Shown: positions 10,601-16,074 of the stretch, in pieces
Position numbering within the stretch: the first letter of the stretch is position 1
Layout of the letters: the number at the start of each line of letters is the position of its first letter
Assembly: GCA_937862815.1 (NCBI GenBank)
Contig: CALMED010000030.1
Span: forward strand, 1 to 64,000
Origin: an uncultured Chitinophagaceae bacterium
Lineage (GTDB): Bacteria; Bacteroidota; Bacteroidia; Chitinophagales; Chitinophagaceae
Length of the DNA stretch: 64,000 nucleotides
Reading direction: 5' to 3'
The notes under the pieces: generated by a model
Databases searched by the model: none
Told to the model about the DNA's origin: nothing
Seen by the model: only the letters and a program-made list of their open reading frames with translations
Program-made: the position numbers and the translations under genes

Positions 10601-12866
10601 TATCTCCGTCAATGTTTCACCGGGAGCCACCATATGCGGCGGTTCGCCCGTAACCTTTACAGCTACCGCTTCCAATACCAGCGGTGGGTCAATCACCTAT
10701 GATTTTAAAGTGAACGGCGCCAGTGTGCAGCGGAGTGGTTCGAATGTATATACCACCACCGAACTGGTACAGGGCAATATCGTTACCTGCACCGTGGAAG
10801 TGGGCGGCTTATCCTGCGGCACACCGTCTGCCACATCCGACGGCATCACCATCTCGGTGCCGGGAGGCGGCTACGTTTGGACCGGCACTGCCACCACCGA
10901 ATGGAGCAACCCGGCTAACTGGAATGCCTCCTGCGGTCTGCCACCGGCCGGCAGCAGTGTGGTGATTCCTTCCGGTGCCCCGCGCTATCCTGTTGTTAAT
11001 GCGGGAACCATCACGGTTGTCAACATCACCGTGCAGACGGGCGCCAGCATCACCATCGGCGGTACCGCTGTGTTGCGGGTAGCAGGCGCCATCAATAACA
11101 GTGGCACCTTCAATGTCCTCAATGGTACTGTTGAATTCAACGGAACCTCCACCCAACTGGTAAATGGAAGCGTATTCCAGAACAGTACGATCAGGAACAT
11201 CAGGGTGAGCAACGATGTAACACTCACGTCACCGCTCAATGTAACAGGTGCTGTTTCGTTTGGATCCGTTAGCAATAAAACACTCAACAGTGCCGGACAC
11301 CTCGTGCTGAAGTCCACTGCTGCGGGAACGGCTGCTGTAGAGGATCTCACCAACACGAATACCAGCTCCGGCAATGCCATCACCGGTATCGTAACCGTAG
11401 AACGGTTCATTCCGGCAGGCAGGAAATGGCGCGGTCTGTCTGCACCGTTGCGGGGTACCACGCAGAACAGCATTTTCGACAACTGGCAGAACGGTGGTGT
11501 GGAAATGCCCCAGACCGGTGTGCTGCTCTGGAGCCCCACCGGAACAGGTGCCGGCGGCAATGGGTTCTCGCCGAACAGTAATCCGGGCGCAAGTGCCAAC
11601 ATCCGGGGTTACAGCATCAGCAGCTTCACCACGCCCACCAGCACAAAAGAAGCATTACTGTTTAATGAAAACGGACCGGTTCCTTACCTGGTGTTTGTAA
11701 CGGATCAATACCGCTCCGGCAATACAGGTAATATGACTTCCAGTTCTTCGGCCACCACACTGAAGGCGAAGGGCACCCTGGTAACCGGTAACTATTCCAT
11801 CAGCGCTATGGCTTCCGGCATCCGGATGATTGCCAACCCCTATGCGGCACCCATTGATTTTGCCACAATCGGGAAGACCAACATAGACAATCAGTATTGG
11901 CTGTGGGATCCCAAGCTGGCGGGCTCCAATGGGGTGGGCGGTTATGTGTACACGGCCAACTCCGGCAGTGGCTACATCTCCGTGCCCACGGGCGGCAGCT
12001 TTACCGGCACGTCCACCGTGATCCCCAGCGGCAGCGCCTTCTGGGTACGGGTGAACGACGGATTCATCGGCTCCCTGCAATTCAAGGAAACGGATAAAGC
12101 CACCGGCGGATTCAACGTCTTCGGCCGCGTCACCGCCACCAACGAGGTGCTGCGGGTGAACCTCACCACGCCGGCCGGCGACGCCACCTACGACGGGGTA
12201 GCCACGGTGTATAACAACACCAGCACCGCCGGTATTGACCCGGCCGACGCCCGCAAGTTCTCCATCGGCGGCGAAAACATCTCGCTGCGGCGCTTCAGCC
12301 AGGACTGGGCCATCGAATTCCGACCGGTCATCACCGGACCGGATACCGTGTTCCTCCGCCTGCACAACATGCAGCAGAAAACATACCGCATGGAGATCAG
12401 CGGCGAAACCTTTGCGGCCGATGCCAACCTTACGGCCGTACTGCAGGATCTGTTCCTCGGAACCGAAACACCGCTGAACATCTACGGCAGCCAGGCCGTG
12501 AACTTCAGTGTCACCAGCAACACGGCCAGCAGCGGCGACCGCTTCCGCATCGTATTCCGCTCCAACGTGATTACGAATCTGCGCCCCGACCGCGATCTGC
12601 AACTGAAAGGGGTGGACCTCTATCCCAACCCGGCGCCCCGCGGCGGTGAGGCCCAGCTGCGGTTCACCGACCTCAAAGCCGGCCAGTACCAACTGGTGGT
12701 GTACACCGTACAGGGCACCCGCCTGTTGCAGCAGAACATCGCCCACGCCGGCGGCACAGTGATCCACAAAGTGCAGCTGCCCGGCGAACTCGCCGCAGGT
12801 GTGTACTACGCCGAAGTGGTGAACGACAAAGGCCAGCGCCGGGAACTGAAACTGATTATCCAGTAA
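1638..12866 (+). CDS. Giant secreted repeat protein with MBG and Ig-like modules and T9SS type A sorting domain
   Basis: Predicted 3742-residue surface or secreted protein. I place the start at 1638 because the frame there opens with a good signal peptide (MAPVKKYTPFFLLLIGFVAI ... SWGQ). The 59 codons open upstream, from 1461, look non-coding. Visible layout: glycine/serine/threonine/asparagine-rich beta-helix-like repeats (about residues 30-1320); about four MBG-type repeats (about 1320-1675, with phrases such as LTITASTVNKSYG); more beta-helix repeats; about five Ig/PKD-like repeats with paired Cys (about 2610-3080, pattern CxGxxVTxTA); a last beta-rich part; and a C-terminal T9SS domain (about 3656-3742, LYPNP ... 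GVYYAEVV). A W-rich block ending in P...DVVI recurs near nt 1725, 3003, 4280, 6660 and 10870. By family knowledge such proteins cross the outer membrane by T9SS and act as adhesins or matrix proteins; the exact role is unknown. Confidence 0.9.
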   Translation: MAPVKKYTPFFLLLIGFVAISSVSWGQTNNYTGANNGNWNTASNWSLNLVPTSAHDVVIPDNRNVNVNTAAVCNSLSITGGGNPSSVTISSGQSLTVSGGITFGAGTGSGDHKRIIVGNATLSCGSVTMVETGNDNRDNAITISTGTVTISGAITMPVNSTRNYISISAAGNLNIGGAISTATGGLTTAAGSTVNYNGAVQTIKPVTYSNLTLSGSGTKTAGAITVNGQLTINSGVTLDMGTNALVGTNLTTAGNGTLTTQNTGSTPLPTGRTWIFDVVYNGAGQTIVAGTYTNLVSSGSGTKTLAANTVINDNLELNSGTLDVTTNNRSITLGGNWVNNGGSFNGRSGTVTLNGTAQSISGSGTFTFHNLSLAGSGIKTFGQSLTINALTIAAGVQASLGANNHTAATLNLDGSGQPAGTWGSTASTATFRSADYFGTSGSGRLTVNTGTCAAGLWTGAVSTDWHTGGNWCGNAVPGSATDVIITSGLTANQPNIGSNATCRNLTIESGASLTVSGSPTLTVTGNWTNNGGTFVPGTGTVLFNNTGSDQSMGGTVADVPFHHLTVTKTGRTLNMTGSTATLTLTGDLSVTAGTLAPGGSRTVRFTGTNHTLSGSGTFNLVNLQFNNSGTVTVSSNIENISQTMTVNADAVIDPAPGIRFNNGFTSGTITGTGTIRVTRTNSTADYSNQYRFSTNTLSGLTVDYAGTGNQVINTFTYGNLVVSGIGTKSLAANTVINGNLELNSGTLDVTTSNRSITLGGNWVNGGGSFTQRSGTVTLNGAAQSISGSGSFTFNNLSLAGSGTKTFGPSLTINALTIASGVQASLSTNNHTAATLSLDGSGQPGGTWGSTVSTATFKNSLFFGNSGSGLLTVNAATCGGGAGQWTGAVSSDWHTAGNWCGNAVPGASTDVIISVGLFANQPVISSDATCRNLTIESGASLTVSGSPTLTVTGNWVNNGGTFTPGSGTVLFNNTGSDQSIGGTATDVPFHHLTIVKSSRTLSMAGSTATLSLTGNLTVTSGILAPGGSRTVRFTGTNHTLSGSGTFNLVNLQFNNSGTVTVSSNIENISQTMTVNADAVIDPAPGIRFNNGFTSGTITGTGTIRVTRTASTANYSNQYRFSTNTLSGLTVEYAGAGNQSVNALTYGGLVITGSGVKTAENNFTVNNRLTIESGSTLDMINFNVGGPSLTTTGTGLLRTTSAESDFSDLPTGVTWSFDVEYYRSGTPNQIVVPGNYSNLILSGSGDKILGSAVSIAGNLSISGAGSARAALNAGTTFDVTTLTLDGFGKNAGTWGSTSSTATNQTNTYFTATTGRVNVGTDTRPLLSITATGPTERIYGTPLAASITGSTLFTVTGLQSGNTVASVTLVPNAAGTSAFTPAGSSYSVAPSAPVGGGGFNAANYNITFVPYTGTVALRPLTITASTVNKSYGVTGSLNPSGFTVSGLANSDAVTSVTLTATSGLEATATVLGSPYAIVPSNATGTGLSNYSITYVNGNLNVTPAPLTITGIGVDSKVYDGTTTTNITGSPSYVGLQNGESFSVTGFPEANFSDPNAGTNKQVTVMGYVAPNPNYAVVNPVLTASITPAPLTISATDVFKQVDTSLPNPETGSENFEADGLVGDETIGSVTMTYSAGHTTGAAAGTYPNAATPSAATGGTFLASNYAITYLHGNVVVANVRYAVSSNNWNSTATWSASPSGSSGASVPTANDIVYIGHTGSSRTVTIPANYDAVCARLIIGTTSNDPTVNLTFSAATSTLTVSDFVQMNKPNGSSTAAININAGTMTVAGDVRMSIGTSTNNSTGRIRRINISTGTLNIGGNLVLGSRATNGDQSQVVFSNAGRMNLAGNIVLLYNFGRLTPSTSTVNFNGTSGVQTILMGASNIRYNNIEVNNTGAGAEINSAITATLVTGNLSVLSGTFRNNGHAITLASNRNFQVANDAAFVLTGTSTMTAVSGSGTKTFGPTSLVRYVGANQTVSAENYGNLLLGGTGTKTLAIPAATTLVTAGDFTLEDGITAVAQTGGNANLLQVGGNLTLNGTSTLQIPQAVSGAVTITGNLFISNGTTFQLNNASAFVTGGSTDVLGAFQKTTGTAGSLRFDGPLSLFSTGTFTNNANANVELRNGLVENGNFQPGTGIYNFTTNNQSLQGAVAIPNVTVTGITLTNQDQLEVGTNLAGTGTLQQGSGSTLVIGGTSPIANLNAAAADNLVIFNSTTSAQTVNAGSYFNLQLQNSLGLTAAGTTTINGTLTLTAGAWDASGRSLTFRNANIPLVRTSGTITTSSTTQLQFGAPGNSGGVAFTVPNGVFTNTPAVVGSLILHRDNPLTLSSQNLEIQNSLQLNNSILGSGSNVVILTPGATLTRGTGYVQGNLRKFVPAATNPVVTFETGDAGVYAPVTITVNGTVSAATGSITVRTTGSEHPNLGEGSGINPFRSLNRYWTVNNTTPVPGLTSYNASFQYAAGENDPGTTPADYVVRRYDGASWSPLTLSGTPSATNAAVSSVSGFGEFAIGEIGVVTVATHPVSQVICAGSNASFTAASSSVPAPDIVWLRDNGGPSGFEVIDATTDGGIYSGFNTGTLLIQQPTQSGIRYQARFTNIFGVATSEQASLTVNPVVAPTVNLAITNGSNPTCTGNSVTVTATASQTGGGTVNYRFLLNNAEVQNGSANTYIHTSVENNDAIRCEISVTGGSCLTATTANSNTITFTASAPATPVVNLVASTGNTICAGTGVQFTASATNTGGGSISYQFLKNGNPVGTAGSSNTFFTSAIATGDVFSCLIVITGGSCLSSNTVTSNGITMTVVDPNITPTVTISATPGSSVCSGTPVTFTANTTGTAGGEITYNFRLNGSVVQSGSNPVYTLSNPANGNKVTCQIAVGGGTCITTTSLSNEITLNVAPQPAVTLNQLPLGDLCAGTSVTFTATASNASGGTFTYTFFRNGIQQQSGSSNQFTTSSYVNSDVITCEVLLNGGTCGGATAVSNARTLSVVNSLVPVISVNVSPGATICGGSPVTFTATASNTSGGSITYDFKVNGASVQRSGSNVYTTTELVQGNIVTCTVEVGGLSCGTPSATSDGITISVPGGGYVWTGTATTEWSNPANWNASCGLPPAGSSVVIPSGAPRYPVVNAGTITVVNITVQTGASITIGGTAVLRVAGAINNSGTFNVLNGTVEFNGTSTQLVNGSVFQNSTIRNIRVSNDVTLTSPLNVTGAVSFGSVSNKTLNSAGHLVLKSTAAGTAAVEDLTNTNTSSGNAITGIVTVERFIPAGRKWRGLSAPLRGTTQNSIFDNWQNGGVEMPQTGVLLWSPTGTGAGGNGFSPNSNPGASANIRGYSISSFTTPTSTKEALLFNENGPVPYLVFVTDQYRSGNTGNMTSSSSATTLKAKGTLVTGNYSISAMASGIRMIANPYAAPIDFATIGKTNIDNQYWLWDPKLAGSNGVGGYVYTANSGSGYISVPTGGSFTGTSTVIPSGSAFWVRVNDGFIGSLQFKETDKATGGFNVFGRVTATNEVLRVNLTTPAGDATYDGVATVYNNTSTAGIDPADARKFSIGGENISLRRFSQDWAIEFRPVITGPDTVFLRLHNMQQKTYRMEISGETFAADANLTAVLQDLFLGTETPLNIYGSQAVNFSVTSNTASSGDRFRIVFRSNVITNLRPDRDLQLKGVDLYPNPAPRGGEAQLRFTDLKAGQYQLVVYTVQGTRLLQQNIAHAGGTVIHKVQLPGELAAGVYYAEVVNDKGQRRELKLIIQ
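2551..5080 (+). repeat. Two tandem ~1.28-kb coding units inside the giant gene
   Basis: The segment starting TGGCCGCTAATACCGT at 2551 recurs at 3826, an offset of 1275. Further in, the offset is 1281, about 427 codons. Within the pair, 3486-3655 and 4767-4936 are identical over 170 bp including third codon positions, while the flanks show many synonymous differences. This indicates an in-frame duplication with recent local homogenisation. Confidence 0.85.
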
Positions 12867-12910
12867 AATGAAGAAAAAGTAACCGACGACCATACCATCC
12901 GGATTTTTTC

Positions 12911-12918
12911 TACTTTTG
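12911..12918 (+). promoter_or_regulatory. Bacteroidota -7 promoter box for the exosortase-like gene
   Basis: TACTTTTG matches the TAnnTTTG -7 consensus and ends only 3 nt before the ATG at 12922. If used, the transcript would be leaderless or nearly so. I see no clear TTTG at the -33 position. Confidence 0.5.
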
Positions 12919-12921
12919 AGC

Positions 12922-13521
12922 ATGGCTCAATCCGCAAAGAATCCACTTGCACAACTGCCCCCCGAAGTACGTACGTTTCTCTGGAGGGCAGTTGCGCTTT
13001 TCATCGGCTGGAAACTGCTCTACATCCTGGTACTCATCCCGCACGAACTACCCGACGCCTGGCTGGTGAAACAGCTGGGTAACGGTACCGCATGGACGAT
13101 GAACAGAATCTACGGAACGGATGAGTTCTTCGCCGAGCATACCCGCCGCGAAAAGATCTATGGCACCGACACGGTATGGGCTACCTATTCCATGGTGTCG
13201 AACAGCAAACGCAAAGTGCTGGGCATCTTCCAGGCCTGCAACGGGCTGGAGCTGATGGTGCTCTACGCCGGCTTCATCCTCTGCTTCACCGGCCCCTGGC
13301 TGCGGAAACTGCTGTTCATCGTGGGGGGCATCTTCGGTCTCTACGCCCTCAACGTGCTGCGCAGTGCCCTGCTGGGTTATGTGGGACTGGAATACCCACG
13401 GCATTTCGACTTCGCCCACAAATATTTATTCAACCTCGTGGTGTACGCCCTCACCTTCATATTGTGGGTGTGGTACGTTGCCGGCTTACGCAAATCACAT
13501 GCCCACAACCCGGCTGCCTGA
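12922..13521 (+). CDS. Exosortase/archaeosortase family membrane transpeptidase-like protein
   Basis: 199-residue integral membrane protein. A TTG six bases upstream is in frame, but the ATG at 12922 is preferred. It shows the three signature residues of the exosortase/archaeosortase superfamily in hydrophobic context: Cys106 (FQACNGLELMV), Arg147 (NVLRSALLG) and His166 (FAHKYLFN). Family members are thought to cleave and anchor proteins carrying a C-terminal tripartite signal. The length suits the short Bacteroidota subfamilies (XrtF- or XrtX-like), but I cannot assign the subfamily from sequence alone. It overlaps the next gene by 23 nt and heads a three-gene unit of membrane proteins. The giant protein upstream ends in a T9SS domain, not an exosortase tail, so the substrate is unknown. 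Confidence 0.85.
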   Translation: MAQSAKNPLAQLPPEVRTFLWRAVALFIGWKLLYILVLIPHELPDAWLVKQLGNGTAWTMNRIYGTDEFFAEHTRREKIYGTDTVWATYSMVSNSKRKVLGIFQACNGLELMVLYAGFILCFTGPWLRKLLFIVGGIFGLYALNVLRSALLGYVGLEYPRHFDFAHKYLFNLVVYALTFILWVWYVAGLRKSHAHNPAA

Positions 13522-13936
13522 CCGTTACTGGACCGGACTCCTCGTGCTGGTGTTGGCTTACTCCCTCATCCGGCTCTTCGTGTATGAACCTTTCGTGCCG
13601 CTGGCACCCTGGGTGAAGACTTATCGCCAGGAACTCCGCTGGGTCAACATAACCCTGGTGTACCTGGTTGGCATCGTGGTGATCCGCCGCCTGCAGGTGG
13701 GCTGGATGCTCTTCCTCTGGAACCTGGTGCACCTGGCCCTGATCGGCTACCTGGTAGGCGCGGCGCTCTACGAACGTTTCGTGGCACCCATGCCGTACGG
13801 TATACGCGGATCGGCGGCCCCCCTCATTGAATTCCTCATCTCACCGGTGTACTACATGGCGCTGGGACTGCTCTACGCCGTGGTACCGCGACCAGCCGTC
13901 AACCCGGCAAGCGATCAACCCGACCAGCAACGATGA
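13499..13936 (+). CDS. Small membrane protein, putative exosortase partner (paralog 1)
   Basis: 145 residues. I chose the ATG at 13499 because the hydrophobic, paralog-like sequence begins there (MPTTRLPDRYWTGLLVLVL); the frame open upstream has an unnatural composition. About four membrane segments are visible, with conserved blocks shared with the next gene: YW.G, RLFVYEPF.P, W...YRQ..RW.N, WN.VHL, and APMPYGIRGSAAP.IEFLI.PV.YM.LGLLYAV. Its start lies inside the end of the exosortase-like gene, which suggests translational coupling. By position it resembles the small exosortase-associated membrane proteins of Bacteroidota, but I cannot confirm the family. No catalytic motif is seen. Confidence 0.75.
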   Translation: MPTTRLPDRYWTGLLVLVLAYSLIRLFVYEPFVPLAPWVKTYRQELRWVNITLVYLVGIVVIRRLQVGWMLFLWNLVHLALIGYLVGAALYERFVAPMPYGIRGSAAPLIEFLISPVYYMALGLLYAVVPRPAVNPASDQPDQQR

Positions 13937-14337
13937 AAACCTTCCGCTTACCCCGCAACTACTGGCTGGGCTTCTGGATCATGATAGGAGCCTATACCGT
14001 TATCCGCTTTGTATTCTATGAACCCATCCTCCCCGTGCCACGGTGGATCACCCAGTACCGGCAGGTCATCCGCTGGATGAACATGACGGCGGTCTTCGTG
14101 GTGGGCATCCTCGTCATCCGCACCATGCAAGAACGCTGGCTCCTGCTGGTGTGGAACTGGGTGCACCTGCTGCTCATGGGTTATCTCGGAGTCGCAGCCC
14201 TCTACGAATACTTCATCGCGCCTATGCCGTACGGCATCCGGGGTTCCGCGGCCCCCATCATCGAATTCCTCATCGCGCCGGTGTTTTACATGGGGCTGGG
14301 GTTGTTGTATGCGGTGGTGAAACGGGAGAGGCAATGA
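13933..14337 (+). CDS. Small membrane protein, putative exosortase partner (paralog 2)
   Basis: 134-residue multi-pass membrane protein that overlaps the stop of the preceding gene by an ATGA junction. It is a clear paralog of that gene: both share RFVFYEP/RLFVYEP, TQYRQVIRW/KTYRQELRW, a WN.VHL.L.GYL segment and the strongly conserved C-terminal block APMPYGIRGSAAP. The strict conservation of that last block between the copies suggests a functional loop, perhaps for contact with the exosortase-like protein. The tandem duplicate means one unit carries two versions of the partner. Function unknown. Confidence 0.75.
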   Translation: MKTFRLPRNYWLGFWIMIGAYTVIRFVFYEPILPVPRWITQYRQVIRWMNMTAVFVVGILVIRTMQERWLLLVWNWVHLLLMGYLGVAALYEYFIAPMPYGIRGSAAPIIEFLIAPVFYMGLGLLYAVVKRERQ

Positions 14338-14428
14338 TTGAAGGATTGAAGGACTGAAGGACTGAAGGATTGAATGGTGTGCATGCTGGTACTTAGTGTT
14401 GCTACGTGCCTTAGAGCCTTTGTGGCAG
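14336..14428 (+). repeat. Interspersed repeat B, copy 1
   Basis: An octamer tract (ATTGAAGG/ACTGAAGG, five units) leads into a unique block beginning GTGTGCATGCTGGTACTTAG and ending GCCTTAGAGCCTTTGTGGC. Copies lie at 14617-14704 and 15981-16069, and a degenerate one at about 15888-15975. All are on the plus strand. Confidence 0.75.
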
Positions 14429-14488
14429 AACAATGATTGAATGAGTGAATGAATGAATGAGTGAATGGGGGGATACGTTCCTCCCGAG

Positions 14489-14528
14489 CGTCATACTGAG
14501 CGGAGCGAAGTATCCCTTGCTACGAAGC
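14489..14528 (+). repeat. Interspersed repeat F, copy 1
   Basis: A 40-bp element containing CTGAGCGGAGCGAAG and ending CTACGAAGC. The same element is found inverted at 19942-19981 with three or four differences. Similar 'CTGAGCGGAGCGAAG' strings are, to my knowledge, common between genes in Bacteroidota. Confidence 0.7.
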
Positions 14529-14616
14529 GGTTATCTGTTTCCCCGCCGCTGTCTCTTGTATTGAACAGCGGGATTACGGAATTGTTTTTTTATCTATACA
14601 TCCGTGGCGATAACAA

Positions 14617-14704
14617 GGATTGAAGGATTGAAGGACTGAAGGATTGAATGGTGTGCATTCTGGTACTTAGTGTTGCTTCGTGCCTTAGAGCCTTTGTGGC
14701 GGAA
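14617..14704 (+). repeat. Interspersed repeat B, copy 2
   Basis: Octamer tract followed by GTGTGCATTCTGGTACTTAG ... CTTAGAGCCTTTGTGGC. It is almost identical to the copy at 15981-16069 and differs from copy 1 at two positions in the unique block. Confidence 0.75.
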
Positions 14705-14953
14705 ACAAGGATGGAGGGATTGAAGGACGGAAGGATTGAATGGGTTTTCATTCGGGTTGAAGTACGTATCCTCAAAATTAAGTATACCCTCCCCAGGGTC
14801 TCCTTCAGGGACCCCGGTTTTTGAGGAACGCAATGAACGCAGGGGTCGTTTGCAGTTGAGGTCCAGGCTTTTCATATCCTCCTCGTGGTTTCAAGTGCTG
14901 GAAAGCCGGGCGGCGAAAAACCGGCCCAATGTTTCACTTTAGGGAAACTTTCG

Positions 14954-14961
14954 TAATTTTG
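14954..14961 (+). promoter_or_regulatory. -7 promoter box upstream of the higB-like pseudogene
   Basis: TAATTTTG matches TAnnTTTG and lies 16 nt before the ATG at 14978. It probably drives the toxin-antitoxin pair. Confidence 0.5.
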
Positions 14962-14977
14962 AACCGTACAGCACCAC

Positions 14978-15312
14978 ATGAAGTACAGGAAAATCACCTT
15001 TTATAAGAACTACTTTCAGGATTTCTACTCCAGGCAAAACAAAAAAGTAAAAGCAAAAATTGTCTGGACGTTTGAACTGGTGGAAGACCTGCAACGCGTA
15101 CCGGAAACCTATCTAAGCACATAGAGCAGACGGACGGGTTGTATGAAATCCGGGTTCAGGTGGGGAGTGATATTTTCAGGATTTTCTGTTTTTTTGACGA
15201 GGGACAACTCGTTGTTATAGCCAACGGCTTTCAAAAAAAATCACAAAAGACACCGCAGAAAGAAATCGAAATGGCACTTAAAATAAAGGCTGAATATGAA
15301 AACGAAAAATAA
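14978..15312 (+). pseudogene. higB: HigB/RelE-like toxin, disrupted by a 1-nt frameshift
   Basis: The first frame runs from ATG 14978 (MKYRKITFYKNYFQDFYSRQ...) to a stop at 15122-15124. The toxin-like sequence continues in another frame from 15118 (HIEQTDGLYEIRVQ...) to the stop at 15310-15312. Only two bases (AG, 15116-15117) lie where a full Lys codon would restore L-K-H-I-E, so one A seems to be missing. The joined product would be about 111 residues, a normal size for a HigB/RelE-type mRNA interferase, with the typical GLYEIRVQ...FRIFCFFDEGQLVV core. The 3' end overlaps the antitoxin start by 17 nt. A sequencing error in the short A run is an alternative. Confidence 0.8.
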
Positions 15313-15601
15313 AAATGTAACGACGCTCGAAGCGTTCAAAGAAAAGAACTACGGCAAACGCGGCACAAAGGAACGTGACGAACTGGAAGCTGGCTATGAA
15401 GCGTTTAAAATAGCTGCCCTGATTCACGATACCCGTGTTGAAATGGGGATGACACAGGAACAACTCGCAGCAAAAGTGGGCACCAGCAAATCTTATATTT
15501 CTAAAATTGAAAACAACATAAAAGAAGCCCGCATTTCAACGCTTCAAAAAATCATTGAACTGGGTTTCGGCGGACGGCTAGAACTGAATGTAAAATTTTA
15601 A
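15296..15601 (+). CDS. higA: XRE-family antitoxin, HigA-like
   Basis: 101 residues. An N-terminal extension is followed by a helix-turn-helix of the XRE/Cro type (about 42-80: LIHDTRVEMGMTQEQLAAKV...SKSYISKIENN). In HigBA systems the antitoxin binds the toxin and represses their shared promoter. It starts inside the end of the broken toxin gene, the usual toxin-first order. The pair is AT-richer than the surrounding genes and is flanked by interspersed repeats on both sides, which is consistent with acquisition. With the toxin frameshifted, this may be an orphaned antitoxin. Confidence 0.85.
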   Translation: MKTKNKNVTTLEAFKEKNYGKRGTKERDELEAGYEAFKIAALIHDTRVEMGMTQEQLAAKVGTSKSYISKIENNIKEARISTLQKIIELGFGGRLELNVKF

Positions 15602-15627
15602 GTGAAGGGACTTGGGGTTCGCCCGCC

Positions 15628-15702
15628 GTGGTTCGTGTCTCCACGAACCACTTCAATGATTGAAGGACTGAAGGATTGATTGGGTTTTCAATCGGATGGA
15701 AG
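15628..15702 (+). repeat. Interspersed repeat A, copy 2
   Basis: A perfect 10-bp inverted repeat (15628-15637 and 15642-15651, 4-nt loop) is followed by TTCAATGATTGAAG, octamers and TTTTCAATCGGATGGAAG. It is the inverted counterpart of 223-305, about 15 kb away on the other side of the giant gene. Confidence 0.75.
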
Positions 15703-15980
15703 AACGAAGTTTTAAAATAATAACAAACTCCCGGGGATCAACTGCAAGGATGCTGAGATTGAGAGGAACTTCTCTGCGGAATTTTGAGGTGATAAAAAAT
15801 AAAATAAAAGGTACGTCATCCTGCCTGTCCCGAACTCGCTTCGGGGAGCGTCAGCGAAGGACCCCATGCGGCGAGCAGGATTTGCAATGATTGAAGGATT
15901 GAATGAATGAATGAGTGAATGGGTAGTTTAAGTGTTGGTACATAGTTCTGCTTTATGCCTTGGAGTATTCGTAGAAAAAA

Positions 15981-16069
15981 AAGGATTGAAGGATTGAAGG
16001 ACTGAAGGATTGAATGGTGTGCATTCTGGTACTTAGTGTTGCTTCGTGCCTTAGAGCCTTTGTGGCAAA
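15981..16069 (+). repeat. Interspersed repeat B, copy 3
   Basis: Octamer tract plus the block GTGTGCATTCTGGTACTTAG ... CCTTTGTGGC, nearly identical to 14617-14704. It abuts the stop codon of the DMT transporter gene on the opposite strand. Confidence 0.75.
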
Positions 16070-16074
16070 GAAAA

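Larger units (their letters stand above)
14338..14977. other. Non-coding region with interspersed repeats
   Basis: 640 bp with no gene. It holds two copies of repeat B (14336-14428 and 14617-14704), a run of GAATGAAT/GAGTGAAT tetranucleotide-like repeats (about 14433-14468), one copy of repeat F (14489-14528), a headless repeat A (14718-14763), and a CCCCAGGGTCTCC...GGGACCCCGG palindrome (about 14790-14818). The last ~40 bp hold the presumed promoter of the toxin gene. Confidence 0.7.
15602..16074. other. Non-coding region with interspersed repeats
   Basis: 473 bp without a gene. It holds repeat A copy 2 (15628-15702), an AT-rich stretch (about 15700-15815), a segment resembling other repeats (CGCTTCGGGGAGCGTCAGCG... 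and GCGGCGAGCAGGATTT, compare 19790-19812), a degenerate repeat B (about 15888-15975) and a full repeat B (15981-16069). The last copy ends right at the 3' end of the DMT transporter gene. Confidence 0.7.

Noticed and set aside
11655..12923. 422-codon open frame antisense to the end of the giant gene
   Set aside because: It mirrors the GC-rich coding frame of the T9SS region and its product has no recognisable domain.
14335..16070. CRISPR array
   Set aside because: The octamer tracts are directly adjacent with no spacers and no constant repeat-spacer period. No cas genes are in the window.
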